Assembly (NCBI RefSeq): GCF_022662305.1
Contig: NZ_JAKNQH010000002.1
Coordinates: 556,752 to 620,751 of the forward strand
DNA: 64,000 nucleotides
Direction: 5' to 3'
From: Sphingomonas sp. BAUL-RG-20F-R05-02
GTDB lineage: Bacteria > Pseudomonadota > Alphaproteobacteria > Sphingomonadales > Sphingomonadaceae
The notes under the pieces were generated by a model that searched no databases, was not told the DNA's origin, and saw only the letters and a program-made list of their open reading frames with translations. Positions 16,167-25,039 of this stretch are shown here, piece by piece. The position numbers were made by a program, and so were the translations under genes. How positions within the stretch are numbered: the stretch's first letter is position 1; every line of letters starts with the position of its first letter.

Positions 16167-16889
16167 TCAGTACATATGTTGTCCACCGTTGATGCTCAGC
16201 GTCGAACCGGTCACGAAGCCACCGTCTTCCGAACACAGGAACACCACGCCGCGCGCGATCTCGTGCGCCTGGCCTAGACGACCGACCGGGATCTTGGCGA
16301 CGATCTTCTCCAGCACGTCGGCCGGCACCGCCGCGACCATGTCGGTGTCGATATAGCCCGGTGCGATCGCGTTGACGGTCACGCCGGCGCGCGCGCCTTC
16401 CTGCGACAGCGCCTTGGTGAAGCCGTGGATGCCCGATTTGGCGGCAGCGTAGTTGACCTGACCGTATTGGCCGGCCTGCCCGTTGATCGAGCCGATGTTG
16501 ACGATCCGCCCCCACTTGCGCTCGCGCATGCCGGGGAAAGTCGCCTTGGCCATGTTGAAACACCCGCCGAGGTTGGTGTCCATCACCTCTTTCCACATCT
16601 CGTAGGTCATCTTGAGCATGGTGCCGTCGCGGGTGATGCCGGCGTTGTTGACGACGATATCGATCGGGCCAAGCTCCTCCGCCACCTTGGCACACCCGTC
16701 GAGACAGGCCTGATGATCCGCCACGTCCCACTTGTACGCCTTGATGCCGGTCCGCTCGGTGAACTCGCGCGCGCGCTCGTCATTGCCGGCATAGGTGGCG
16801 GCGACGGTAACGCCGGCGTCCTTCAACGCGAGGCTGATCGCCTCGCCGATACCGCGCGTTCCACCCGTGACGATTGCTACTCGTGCCAA
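16167..16889 (-). CDS. phbB: Acetoacetyl-CoA reductase (PHB synthesis)
   Basis: A 240-residue short-chain dehydrogenase that reduces acetoacetyl-CoA to (R)-3-hydroxybutyryl-CoA with NADPH for polyhydroxybutyrate storage. Motifs: TGGTRGIG cofactor loop (8-15), NNAG (about 85-88), catalytic Ser, then YAAAKSG (Tyr/Lys, about 151-157), and the C-terminal NGGQHMY typical of PhaB. FabG is the close alternative, but KWDVADHQACLDGCAKVAEELGP and the QHMY end favour PhaB. The start is TTG 16889 with GGAGAG upstream. No phaA or phaC is adjacent. Confidence 0.88.
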   Translation of the reverse strand: MARVAIVTGGTRGIGEAISLALKDAGVTVAATYAGNDERAREFTERTGIKAYKWDVADHQACLDGCAKVAEELGPIDIVVNNAGITRDGTMLKMTYEMWKEVMDTNLGGCFNMAKATFPGMRERKWGRIVNIGSINGQAGQYGQVNYAAAKSGIHGFTKALSQEGARAGVTVNAIAPGYIDTDMVAAVPADVLEKIVAKIPVGRLGQAHEIARGVVFLCSEDGGFVTGSTLSINGGQHMY

Positions 16890-16918
16890 TGCATCTCTCC
16901 TACGTTTCTACGCCGACG

Positions 16919-17926
16919 CTAAGCCGGGCGCGGCCAGCCTTCAAGTTCTTGTCCGAGTATTTCGCGCAACATTTCAATGCCCGCAGCCGAATCGTTGAGG
17001 CACGGCAGATATGCGAAGTCGGTACCGCCCGCCGCAAGGAACTGCTCGCGCCCGCGAATCGACAGTTCCTCGAGCGTTTCGAGGCAATCCGCCGAGAAGC
17101 CCGGCGCGACGATCGCCACGCGCTTCATGCCCTGCCCCGGCAGCGCGGCGAGCGTGAGGTCGGTTGCCGGCTCCAGCCATTTGGCCGGGCCGAAGCGCGA
17201 CTGGAAGGTGATCGTCAGTGGCCGGCCCAGCGCCTCGGCGAGCAGCCGCGCGGTCTTCTGGCAGTGGCAATGATACGGATCACCAAGTTGCAGCGTCCGC
17301 TTGGGCATGCCGTGGAAGCTGGCGAGGATCAGGTCCGGCGTGAAATCGAGCGCCGCCAGCCCCGCCTCGACCGTGGTCTTCAGCGCCGCGATATACCGCG
17401 CGTCGTCGTGATAGGGCGGCAGCGTGCGGATCGCCGGCTGCCAGCGCATGGCCGCCAGCGCTAGGAACACCTTGTCGTTGGCGGTGGCGGTCGTCGCGCC
17501 GCTATATTGCGGATACAGCGGGGCGAGCAGGATGCGTTCGCACCCCGCCGCCTTCATCGCCGCCAGCCGCTCGGCGATCGACGGATTGCCGTAACGCATC
17601 GCATAGTCGACCGTCACACCCGGCCCGAACGCGCCGTTCAGCGCGCGCGCCTGCGCGGCGGTAATCGCGGCGAGCGGCGAGCCGTCCTCGCGCCAGACCT
17701 GCCCATAGGCGTGCGCGGATTTCTTCGGCCGGGTGTTGAGGATGATGCCGCGCAGGATCGGCTGCCACAGCAGCGGCGGCAGTTCGACGACCCGGCGATC
17801 GGACAGGAACTCGCGCAGGTAGCGCTTCACCGCGCGCGCGTCGGCGGCGTCGGGCGTGCCGAGGTTGATGAGCAGCACGCCGATGCGCGGCGGCGCGATG
17901 GGGGGATGGTTGGCAGGCAACATCAT
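16919..17926 (-). CDS. hemH: Ferrochelatase
   Basis: A 335-residue ferrochelatase, inserting Fe2+ into protoporphyrin IX in the last step of haem synthesis. Features: N-terminal RIGVLLINLGTPDAADARAVKRYLREFLSD, LLAPLYPQYSGATT, the catalytic His in ILASFHGMPKRTLQLGDPYHCHCQKTA and the GPAKWLEP stretch near the C-terminus. The start is ATG 17926, overlapping the stop of the molybdenum-enzyme gene (ATGA), with AGGAA upstream; a second ATG follows at once at 17923. It is therefore probably translated together with that oxidoreductase, an unusual partner. Confidence 0.93.
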   Translation of the reverse strand: MMLPANHPPIAPPRIGVLLINLGTPDAADARAVKRYLREFLSDRRVVELPPLLWQPILRGIILNTRPKKSAHAYGQVWREDGSPLAAITAAQARALNGAFGPGVTVDYAMRYGNPSIAERLAAMKAAGCERILLAPLYPQYSGATTATANDKVFLALAAMRWQPAIRTLPPYHDDARYIAALKTTVEAGLAALDFTPDLILASFHGMPKRTLQLGDPYHCHCQKTARLLAEALGRPLTITFQSRFGPAKWLEPATDLTLAALPGQGMKRVAIVAPGFSADCLETLEELSIRGREQFLAAGGTDFAYLPCLNDSAAGIEMLREILGQELEGWPRPA

Positions 17927-20160
17927 GCGATTCCTGTGATGAGCGGCAGCGTGCGGCGGCGGGTGCCGGTCGCGGCTTGCAGCGCGTTGGCGATGGCGGG
18001 GGCGATCGCGGGGACGGCGAGTTCGCTCACCCCGCCCGGATCGGCCTCGCTCGGGATCAGTTCGACGGTGATGTCGGGGGTGTCGGCAAGGCGCGGCAGA
18101 TCGAGATCCCCGAGCGTGCGCGCGGTGGCGAGATTGTCGCTGAACCCGATCGATGCGCCGATCGCCGCCGCCATGCCGAAGATCAGCCCGCCCTCGATCT
18201 GCTGCCGGACGAGATCGGGGTTGATCTGCCGCCCGCAATCCACCGCCGCGACGATGCGGTCGACCGCGACCGAACCGTCGTCGTCGAGATGTGCCTCCGC
18301 CAGCACCGCGATGTGGCTGCCGCGAAAGCTGTGGCAGGCGATGCCCTGCCCGCTGCCTTGAACGCCACCCTCCCATCCGCCCAGCGAGGCGGCGGTGGAC
18401 AGGCAGCGCGCCAGCCGCGCGTCGCCGCCCAACATGCCGATGCGGAACGACAGCGCCTCGGTACCGGCGACATGCGCGAGTTCGTCGATGAAACACTCGT
18501 TGAAGAACGCGGTGTAGCTGTGCGCGCCGGATCGCCAGTGGCCGGTCGGCACGCCGATATCGGCGGGATGATGATCGATCGCATAGGCCGGCATGCGGTA
18601 CACCGGTCGCGCGCCCGCCACCGCATAGGTGTCCCCCGTTGCCGATATCGCCAACGCCGCGCGCGCAGCCCGATCTGTAGCGAGCAGCCGGTGCGCCAGT
18701 TCGCGGCCGGTCGAGGGCGCGGCGATCTTGGCCTGCCAGCCGAGGATCTGGCCATTGCCGCCGAGTCGCGCCGTCATCCTCGCCAGTGCGGGCGGACGGT
18801 AGCGATCGTGCAGCAGGTCCTCGCTGCGTGACCAGGTGAGTTGCACCGGCCGCTTGAGGTCGCGCGCCAGCACCGCCACCTGCGTGGCGGCGAGATGTTC
18901 GAGATTGGCGCCGAACGATCCGCCGATCAGCATCGGATAGACCACCACCGCGCCCTCCGAAATGCCGAGCGCTGCCGCCGCCGCCCGCGCGAGGCCTGGT
19001 GCCTGCGTCGGCATCCACAATTCGAGCTTGCCGTCGGTCAGCCGCGCGGTCGCTGTCATCGTCTCGATCGCGGCGTGGACGGCGAGCCCGGCGCGGTAGG
19101 TGGCGGTGACAAGTTTCGCGCCCTTGAAGGCGGTGGCGAGATCCCCCGTCGACCAGATCCGCGTGCCATCGCCCTTCAGCGCGGCAGCGAGGGCCGCATC
19201 GATACTATCGTTGTTGACGATTGGCCCGGTGGTCGAGAATTTCGGCGCAAGCGCATCGAGCGCGCGGTTCGCCGCCCACCAGTTGCTCGCCACCGCCGCC
19301 ACCCAATCGTCCTTGGTGACCACCGACAGCATCCCGCGCACGTGCGCGGCGGCATCGCGATCGACCGAGAGCAGTTTCGAATCGCCGACCGGCGCCTGCC
19401 GGATCGCGGCGAACACCATGTCGGGCAGGCGGATGTCGCCGGCGAAATTGGCGGAGCCGTCGACCTTGGCGGGCGCATCGAGCCGGGGCAGCGCCTGTCC
19501 AGACAGGCGGGTGCCCCCTTCTCCGCGCAGCGGCAGCGGATCGGGGAGCACGCCGCCCGCCGCAGCCGCCGCCAGTTCGCCGAAGCGCAGCCGGTCCTTG
19601 CCGTGCGTGACGAAGCCGCCCTCGCTCGCGCACGCCTGCCAGCCAACGTTCCAGCGTTTCGCGGCGGCCTTGCACAGCAGCACCCGCGCCGCCGCGCCCG
19701 CTTGCCGCAGCGGCGCCTCGAACGCACGCACCGAGGTCGACCCGGCGGTGAGCAACAGCGCGCCGCGCCGGGCGTGGCCTTCGCGTAAGGGGACCGGCAG
19801 CGCATCGAACAGCCCCTCGAACAGCGTGTCGACGCCGAGTGGATTGGCATAGAGCGGGTTGAGCGGCGCGGGCTGCACCGCCACCGTGCGCCAGTCCGCG
19901 CCAAGTTCGTCGGCGAGGATCTGCGGGAGCGCGGTATACACGCCCTGGCCATGTTCGGCCTGCGGCACCGCGACGGTGACGACACCATCCTCGCCGATCT
20001 TGAGGTACGCGTTGAACAGGGACTCGCCGTGCGCGAGCGGTAGGTTGGGCGCGTAACTGCGCGGCCAAACCGCCCACGCGACGATCAGCCCGACCCCAAC
20101 GCCGCCACCGATCAACAGACCGCGCCGGCCGACTGTGTTTCCCTCTCCGCGCGCTACCAT
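17923..20160 (-). CDS. Molybdopterin-dependent oxidoreductase, large subunit (IorB-like)
   Basis: A 745-residue xanthine-oxidase-family molybdopterin-binding subunit of the isoquinoline 1-oxidoreductase beta type. An N-terminal twin-arginine signal or anchor (GRRGLLIGGGVGVGLIVAWAVW, split after RR) points to the periplasmic side. The first half has AEHGQGVYTALPQILADELGADW; the molybdenum loop is GGSFGANLEH, and the catalytic Glu is in GGVSELAVP (Glu713). Such enzymes hydroxylate N-heterocycles or oxidise aldehydes and need a [2Fe-2S] small subunit, which is not encoded next to it. It overlaps hemH by four bases. The start is ATG 20160. Confidence 0.85.
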   Translation of the reverse strand: MVARGEGNTVGRRGLLIGGGVGVGLIVAWAVWPRSYAPNLPLAHGESLFNAYLKIGEDGVVTVAVPQAEHGQGVYTALPQILADELGADWRTVAVQPAPLNPLYANPLGVDTLFEGLFDALPVPLREGHARRGALLLTAGSTSVRAFEAPLRQAGAAARVLLCKAAAKRWNVGWQACASEGGFVTHGKDRLRFGELAAAAAGGVLPDPLPLRGEGGTRLSGQALPRLDAPAKVDGSANFAGDIRLPDMVFAAIRQAPVGDSKLLSVDRDAAAHVRGMLSVVTKDDWVAAVASNWWAANRALDALAPKFSTTGPIVNNDSIDAALAAALKGDGTRIWSTGDLATAFKGAKLVTATYRAGLAVHAAIETMTATARLTDGKLELWMPTQAPGLARAAAAALGISEGAVVVYPMLIGGSFGANLEHLAATQVAVLARDLKRPVQLTWSRSEDLLHDRYRPPALARMTARLGGNGQILGWQAKIAAPSTGRELAHRLLATDRAARAALAISATGDTYAVAGARPVYRMPAYAIDHHPADIGVPTGHWRSGAHSYTAFFNECFIDELAHVAGTEALSFRIGMLGGDARLARCLSTAASLGGWEGGVQGSGQGIACHSFRGSHIAVLAEAHLDDDGSVAVDRIVAAVDCGRQINPDLVRQQIEGGLIFGMAAAIGASIGFSDNLATARTLGDLDLPRLADTPDITVELIPSEADPGGVSELAVPAIAPAIANALQAATGTRRRTLPLITGIA

Positions 20161-20352
20161 AGCCTTGCTCTATCCTGCGCTTTGCCGCGCCACCATCCCT
20201 AACGCGCGCCGCCAGCGTTCGGTTCTCGCGCCATTCTCCTCACGGCTTCGTGCCCGGCCTGAGCCGGGGACAAGCGCGGCTCATCGTCTTCCGCTTGGTG
20301 TTGTGGTCCCCGCCGACTATGGAGGCGTAACGAACGACCGAGGACCTGCCGC

Positions 20353-21234
20353 TTGACTCTCATCGCCGCCACCGCGCTCGCTGCGTCCACGCAGACGCAC
20401 CTGCGCTTCGAGCAACTGCACCTCAATCCGGTCGCGTTGAGCCTCGGCTTCTTCGACATCAAATGGTATTCGATCGCCTATATCACCGGCATCCTGATCG
20501 GCTGGTGGTACCTGCTCAAGCTGATCGCGCAGCCCGGTTCGCCGATGGCGCGGCGCCATGCCGACGATCTGGTGTTCTACGCGACGCTCGGCATCATCCT
20601 CGGCGGGCGGCTCGGTTATGCGCTGTTCTATGCGCCCGAGATGTTCCTGCACCCCCTGAACATCCTGCGGCTGTGGGATGGCGGCATGTCGTTCCACGGC
20701 GGCATGATCGGCACCTCGCTCGGCATCATCCTGTTCGCGCGTAATCACAAGCTCAACTGGCTGCGCGTGCATGATTACCTCGCGTGCTGCGTGCCGTTCG
20801 GGCTGTTCTTCGGGCGGATCGCAAATTTCGTGAACGGCGAGCTTTGGGGCAAGCCGAGTAACGTGCCGTGGGCGATCATCTTCACGCGCGGCGGCGGCGA
20901 TATCCCGCGCCATCCAAGCCAGTTGTACGAGGCGAGCCTTGAGGGCATCGCGCTGTTCGCGGTCCTGTGGTTCTTCTTCTGGCGCACCAAGGCGCGGTAC
21001 GAGCCGGGCAAGCTCGTCGGTATCTTCCTGATCGGCTACGGCCTCGCGCGCTTCACGGTCGAGTTCTTCCGCGAGCCGGATTCGCAGTTCGCCGGTACGT
21101 TCTTCGCCACCACCATCCACATGGGGCAGGTGCTGACGCTGCCGATGATCCTGGGCGGAGTGTATCTCGTCGCGACCGCCAAGGGACGCCGCACGCGCGT
21201 CGAGTCGATCGCCGGCACGGAGAGCGTCGCCTGA
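20353..21234 (+). CDS. lgt: Prolipoprotein diacylglyceryl transferase
   Basis: A 293-residue inner-membrane enzyme that moves diacylglycerol from phosphatidylglycerol to the lipobox cysteine of prolipoproteins. Seen: seven hydrophobic segments, the family motif [10 protein letters not shown] (about 95-105), HGGMIG (about 117-122), [15 protein letters not shown] (the Lgt signature) and [12 protein letters not shown]. The start is TTG at 20353 with AGGAC upstream; no in-frame ATG occurs before the conserved region. It leads a tightly coupled four-gene set (lgt, midA-like, GNAT, pgeF). The 192-bp gap upstream holds a short CCCGGC/GCCGGG hairpin (20253-20268) and no gene. Confidence 0.95.
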   Translation: MTLIAATALAASTQTHLRFEQLHLNPVALSLGFFDIKWYSIAYITGILIGWWYLLKLIAQPGSPMARRHADDLVFYATLGIILGGRLGYALFYAPEMFLHPLNILRLWDGGMSFHGGMIGTSLGIILFARNHKLNWLRVHDYLACCVPFGLFFGRIANFVNGELWGKPSNVPWAIIFTRGGGDIPRHPSQLYEASLEGIALFAVLWFFFWRTKARYEPGKLVGIFLIGYGLARFTVEFFREPDSQFAGTFFATTIHMGQVLTLPMILGGVYLVATAKGRRTRVESIAGTESVA

Positions 21235-22283
21235 GCGCGCCTGAGGCGGCGACCCTCGCCGACCGGCTGTCGCGCGCGATTACGCTCGCCGGGCCGATTC
21301 CAATCGCGCAATATATGGCCGCCGCCAATACGCACTATTACGCGACCCGCGATCCGCTGGGTGCGGGCGGCGATTTCACCACCGCGCCCGAGATCAGCCA
21401 GATGTTCGGCGAGCTGATCGGTCTGTGGGCGGCGGACCTGTGGGATCGCGCCGGGCGGCCGGATGCGGCGTGGGTGGAGTGCGGCCCCGGTCGCGGCACG
21501 CTCACCGGCGATGCGGTGCGCGCCGCCGCCAAGGCGGGCTTCACGCCGCCGGTGCATTTCGTCGAGACCAGCCCGATGCTGCGCGCCGAACAGGCGAAGC
21601 GGGTGCCAGGCGCGACGTGGCATGACGACGTGACGACGCTGCCCGAAGGCCAGCCGCTGATCGTCGTCGCCAACGAATTCTTCGACGCACTGCCGATCCG
21701 CCAACTCGTTCGCGCAGGAGGCGGCTGGGCGGAACGCTACGTCGCCTGCCAAGACACGTTGTTCCTGCCGATCATGGGCAAACCCGTACCGGGCGAGATC
21801 ATCCCCGAAGGCTTGCGCGATGCCGCGCCGGGATCGATCATCGAGACGTCGCCGGCCAGCGTCGCCATCTTTCGCGCGCTGTCCCGGCGGATCGCCAGCC
21901 AGGGCGGCGCAATCCTCACCATCGATTACGGCTACGAAGGTCCGGCGATCGGCGACACCCTGCAGGCGGTGCGCGGCCACGCCTTTGCCAACCCGTTCGA
22001 ACACCCGGGCGAGAACGACCTGACCGCACACGTCGATTTCGCCACGCTGGCCGCCGCCGCCGTCAAAGAGGGCGCGGTGCCGTCACCCGTCGTTGGGCAA
22101 GGCGCGTTGCTGCGCGCACTCGGCATCGACGCGCGCGCCGCCGCGCTGGCCCGCGCCACACCGGCCCGCGCCGATGCCATCGCCGCCGACCGTGACCGGC
22201 TGGTCGATGCGATGGGTGATCTGTTCAAGGCGCTCGCCGTCACCGCGCCGGGCTGGCCGCAGCCGGCGGGGTTCGCCGCGTGA
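21231..22283 (+). CDS. SAM-dependent methyltransferase, MidA/NDUFAF7 family
   Basis: A 350-residue protein of the DUF185/MidA family; mitochondrial NDUFAF7 methylates an arginine of complex I, and the bacterial role is presumed similar but unproven. Motifs: [19 protein letters not shown], the SAM loop [25 protein letters not shown] and [13 protein letters not shown]. No ATG, GTG or TTG lies near the expected N-terminus. The best start is CTG at 21231, which overlaps the lgt stop (CTGA) and has GGAG at 21219-21222, eight bases upstream. The next in-frame ATG would cut into the domain. Confidence 0.85.
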   Translation: MSAPEAATLADRLSRAITLAGPIPIAQYMAAANTHYYATRDPLGAGGDFTTAPEISQMFGELIGLWAADLWDRAGRPDAAWVECGPGRGTLTGDAVRAAAKAGFTPPVHFVETSPMLRAEQAKRVPGATWHDDVTTLPEGQPLIVVANEFFDALPIRQLVRAGGGWAERYVACQDTLFLPIMGKPVPGEIIPEGLRDAAPGSIIETSPASVAIFRALSRRIASQGGAILTIDYGYEGPAIGDTLQAVRGHAFANPFEHPGENDLTAHVDFATLAAAAVKEGAVPSPVVGQGALLRALGIDARAAALARATPARADAIAADRDRLVDAMGDLFKALAVTAPGWPQPAGFAA

Positions 22284-22789
22284 TAACCTACCGTGACGCA
22301 CGCGCCGCCGATGCCGCGGCCCTGTCGGCGATGGCGCGGCAGTCGTTCGTCGAGACGTTCGGCACGCTCTACAGCCCGTCCGATCTCGCGACCTTCCTGG
22401 ATGACGCGTTCGGTGCGAACGGCCTCGCCGCGCAACTCTCCGACCCTGAATTTACCGTCAGGCTCGCGGTCGAGGGCGACGCGATCATCGCCTTCGCCAA
22501 AATGGGCCCGGTGACGTTCCCCGGCGAATGGCGCCCCGACGCGATCGAACTGTACCAGTTCTACGTGCTTGCCCCCTGGCAGGGGCAGGGCATCGCGCAG
22601 GAGATGATGGAGTGGGCGATCTTCCACGCGCGCGATCACGGCGCGCGCGAGATCATCCTCAGCGTGTATGTCGACAACCACCGCGCGCGACGTTTCTACG
22701 AGCGCTACGGCTTCGAGGAGATCGGCGCCTATGCCTTCCAGGTCGGCGAGACAATCGATGACGACCGCCTGATGCGGCTAGCGTTATGA
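22280..22789 (+). CDS. GNAT family N-acetyltransferase
   Basis: A 169-residue acetyltransferase with a full GNAT fold: N-terminal [22 protein letters not shown], acetyl-CoA loop QGQGIAQEMMEWAI (about 105-120), and VYVDNHRARRFYERYGFEEIG near the end. The target is unknown; proteins with this pattern include RimI-like and polyamine acetyltransferases. The start is GTG 22280, overlapping the upstream stop by four bases (GTGA), and the stop overlaps the pgeF ATG in the same way. Confidence 0.85.
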   Translation: MITYRDARAADAAALSAMARQSFVETFGTLYSPSDLATFLDDAFGANGLAAQLSDPEFTVRLAVEGDAIIAFAKMGPVTFPGEWRPDAIELYQFYVLAPWQGQGIAQEMMEWAIFHARDHGAREIILSVYVDNHRARRFYERYGFEEIGAYAFQVGETIDDDRLMRLAL

Positions 22790-23553
22790 GCGTGCCGGTC
22801 GAGGTGAACCGCGCACCGGCGCTGGAGGGTGTGGCGCACGGCTTCCTCGGTCGGCGCGGCGGGGTATCGCAGGGTATCCACGCTGGGCTGAACGTCGGCC
22901 TCGGATCGGAAGACGAACCAGACGCGATCATGGAGAACCGCCGCCGCGCGGGCGAGGCGGTGCTGTCGGGCGCGACGCTCGTCACACTTTATCAGGTTCA
23001 TTCCGCCGATGCCGTGACCGTGCTGTCCGGGTTCGAGGAACGGTTGCGTCCGCGTGCGGACGCGCTCGTCACCGATCGGCCGGGGATCGCGCTCGGCATC
23101 CTCACCGCCGATTGCGCGCCGGTGCTGCTGGCCGACGCGCAAGCCGGCGTGGTCGGCGCGGCACACGCCGGGTGGAAAGGCGCGCTGGGCGGTGTCACCA
23201 CCTCCACGATCCTCGCGATGGAGACGCTGGGCGCACGCCGCGAGCGGATCGTCGCCGCAGTCGGACCGTGCATCGCGCGGGCGAGCTACGAGGTGGATGC
23301 CGCTTTCGCGTTGCGCTTCGACGAAGCAGACCCAGCCAATGCAAGGTTCTTCTCGGACGGTCGCGCGGGGCACCACCAGTTCGATCTCGAAGCCTATGTC
23401 GCGCATCGGCTGGCGAGCGAGGGGATCGGCCACGTCGAAACGCTCGGCCTTGATACCTACGCCGACGAGGCGCGTTTCTTCAGCTTCCGCCGCGCGACGC
23501 ATCGCGGCGAGCCGGGCTATGGCCGGCAGGTGTCGATCATCGGGCTGACATAG
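22786..23553 (+). CDS. pgeF: Purine nucleoside phosphorylase/peptidoglycan editing factor (YfiH/LACC1 family)
   Basis: A 255-residue DUF152-family protein. The copper/zinc-type active site is complete: His in YQVHSADA, Cys in TADCAPVLL and His in AAHAGWKG, with GPCIARASYEV following. The family has been assigned adenosine phosphorylase/deaminase activity (LACC1-like) and, in E. coli YfiH, removal of mis-incorporated L-Ser in peptidoglycan precursors. Placement next to lgt agrees with an envelope role but does not decide. The ATG overlaps the GNAT stop. Confidence 0.88.
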   Translation: MSVPVEVNRAPALEGVAHGFLGRRGGVSQGIHAGLNVGLGSEDEPDAIMENRRRAGEAVLSGATLVTLYQVHSADAVTVLSGFEERLRPRADALVTDRPGIALGILTADCAPVLLADAQAGVVGAAHAGWKGALGGVTTSTILAMETLGARRERIVAAVGPCIARASYEVDAAFALRFDEADPANARFFSDGRAGHHQFDLEAYVAHRLASEGIGHVETLGLDTYADEARFFSFRRATHRGEPGYGRQVSIIGLT

Positions 23554-23568
23554 CGGCTCGTCGTGTTT

Positions 23569-23595
23569 GCAAGCGCGGCCACGACCTGCGCTTGC
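23569..23595 (+). terminator. Hairpin at end of lgt operon
   Basis: A perfect 8-bp stem (GCAAGCGC 23569-23576 with GCGCTTGC 23588-23595) lies 15 bp after the pgeF stop; no U-tract. Confidence 0.45.
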
Positions 23596-23670
23596 ATTCG
23601 GCGCCGGTTGCCGACAGATCGTTACAAATGTGACGAACCCGCATCAGCCGGGACGCGCGAGGAGACGAGC

Positions 23671-24993
23671 ATGACTGACGAAACTGAAGCCGACCTGACC
23701 GGCGGTGCACCGCAACGCGGCGCCAAGCCCGCGCTCGAACAGATCGGCGGCCGCAAGCTTTCGCCCGCAACGCGGATGATGGGGCATGGCTATGATCCGA
23801 TGCTGTCGGAAGGATCGCTCAAGCCGCCGATCTTCCTGACCTCGACGTTCGTGTTCCCCAATGCGGCGGCGGGCAAGCGCCATTTCGAGGGCGTCACCGG
23901 CAAGCGGCCGGGCGGTGCGGACGGGCTGGTCTATTCGCGCTTCAACGGCCCGAATCAGGAGATCCTCGAGGACCGGCTCGGCGTGTGGGAGGAAGCGGAG
24001 GATGCGCTCGCCTTTTCGTCCGGCATGTCGGCGATCGCCACGCTGTTCCTGGCGATGGTCGCGCCGGGCGACACGATCGTCCATTCCGGCCCGCTGTATG
24101 CCGCGACCGAGACGCTGATCGGTCGCATCCTCGGCAAGTTCGGGGTGAAGTGGCTCGACTTCCCGGCGGGTGCGACCCGCGCGGAAATCGACACGGTGCT
24201 CGAACAGGCCAAGGGCCAGGGCCGCGTCGCGCTGATCTATCTGGAAAGCCCCGCCAACCCGACCAACGCGCTGGTCGATATCGAGGCGGTGGCGGCGAGC
24301 CGCGACGCGATCTTCGGTGCGTCCGACGAGAAGCCGCCGATCGCGATCGACAACACCTTCCTCGGCCCATTGTGGCAGCAGCCGTTGCGGCATGGCGCCG
24401 ATCTGGTGGTCTACAGCCTCACCAAATATGCCGGCGGGCATAGCGATCTCGTCGCCGGTGGCGTGCTGGGGACGAAGGCGCACATCAACACAATCCGGTC
24501 GATGCGCAACACGATCGGCACGATCTGCGACCCGCATACCGCTTGGATGCTGCTGCGCAGCCTCGAAACGCTGGAACTGCGCATGAGCCGCGCGGGTGAG
24601 AATGCCGCCACAGTCTGCGCGTTCCTCGACGGGCACCCCAAGGTCGAGCGGGTCGGCTATCTCGGCTTCCTGGAAGCGCAGGGCGATGCGCGACAGGCCG
24701 ACATCTACCGGCGGCATTGCGTGGGCGCGGGCAGCACCTTCTCGCTGTTCCTTAAAGGCGGCGAGGCGGAGAGCTTCCGCTTCCTCGATGCGCTCCAGAT
24801 CGCCAAGCTCGCGGTCAGCCTGGGTGGCACCGAGACGCTGGCGAGCCATCCGGCGGGCATGACGCACCTGTCGGTCCCGGATGCCCGCAAGGCAGCGCTG
24901 GGCATCACCGACAATCTCGTGCGCATCTCGATCGGGGTGGAGGATGCCGACGACCTGATCGCCGATTTCGAACAGGCGCTGGCGGCGATCTGA
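23671..24993 (+). CDS. Cystathionine gamma-synthase/lyase family PLP enzyme
   Basis: A 440-residue fold-type I PLP enzyme of the Cys/Met metabolism family. Seen: the PLP phosphate-binding FSSGMSAIATLF (116-127), YLESPANPTN (190-199), IAIDNTF (225-231) and the Schiff-base Lys252 in YSLTKYAGGHSDL. The ~50-residue N-terminal extension before the catalytic core is typical of the alphaproteobacterial 'cystathionine gamma-synthase family' group, whose precise reaction (gamma-synthase, gamma-lyase or methionine gamma-lyase) is uncertain. The start is ATG 23671 with GAGGAG nine bases upstream. No SAM riboswitch is visible in the 117-bp leader region. Confidence 0.85.
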   Translation: MTDETEADLTGGAPQRGAKPALEQIGGRKLSPATRMMGHGYDPMLSEGSLKPPIFLTSTFVFPNAAAGKRHFEGVTGKRPGGADGLVYSRFNGPNQEILEDRLGVWEEAEDALAFSSGMSAIATLFLAMVAPGDTIVHSGPLYAATETLIGRILGKFGVKWLDFPAGATRAEIDTVLEQAKGQGRVALIYLESPANPTNALVDIEAVAASRDAIFGASDEKPPIAIDNTFLGPLWQQPLRHGADLVVYSLTKYAGGHSDLVAGGVLGTKAHINTIRSMRNTIGTICDPHTAWMLLRSLETLELRMSRAGENAATVCAFLDGHPKVERVGYLGFLEAQGDARQADIYRRHCVGAGSTFSLFLKGGEAESFRFLDALQIAKLAVSLGGTETLASHPAGMTHLSVPDARKAALGITDNLVRISIGVEDADDLIADFEQALAAI

Positions 24994-25039
24994 ACCGCGG
25001 GCGATTGCCGGGTGGGCACATCGCTGCTTAACTGCGGCG

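Noticed and set aside
23554..23670. SAM riboswitch upstream of the PLP enzyme
   Set aside because: No SAM-II or SAM-I core motif was recognised; only a simple stem is present.
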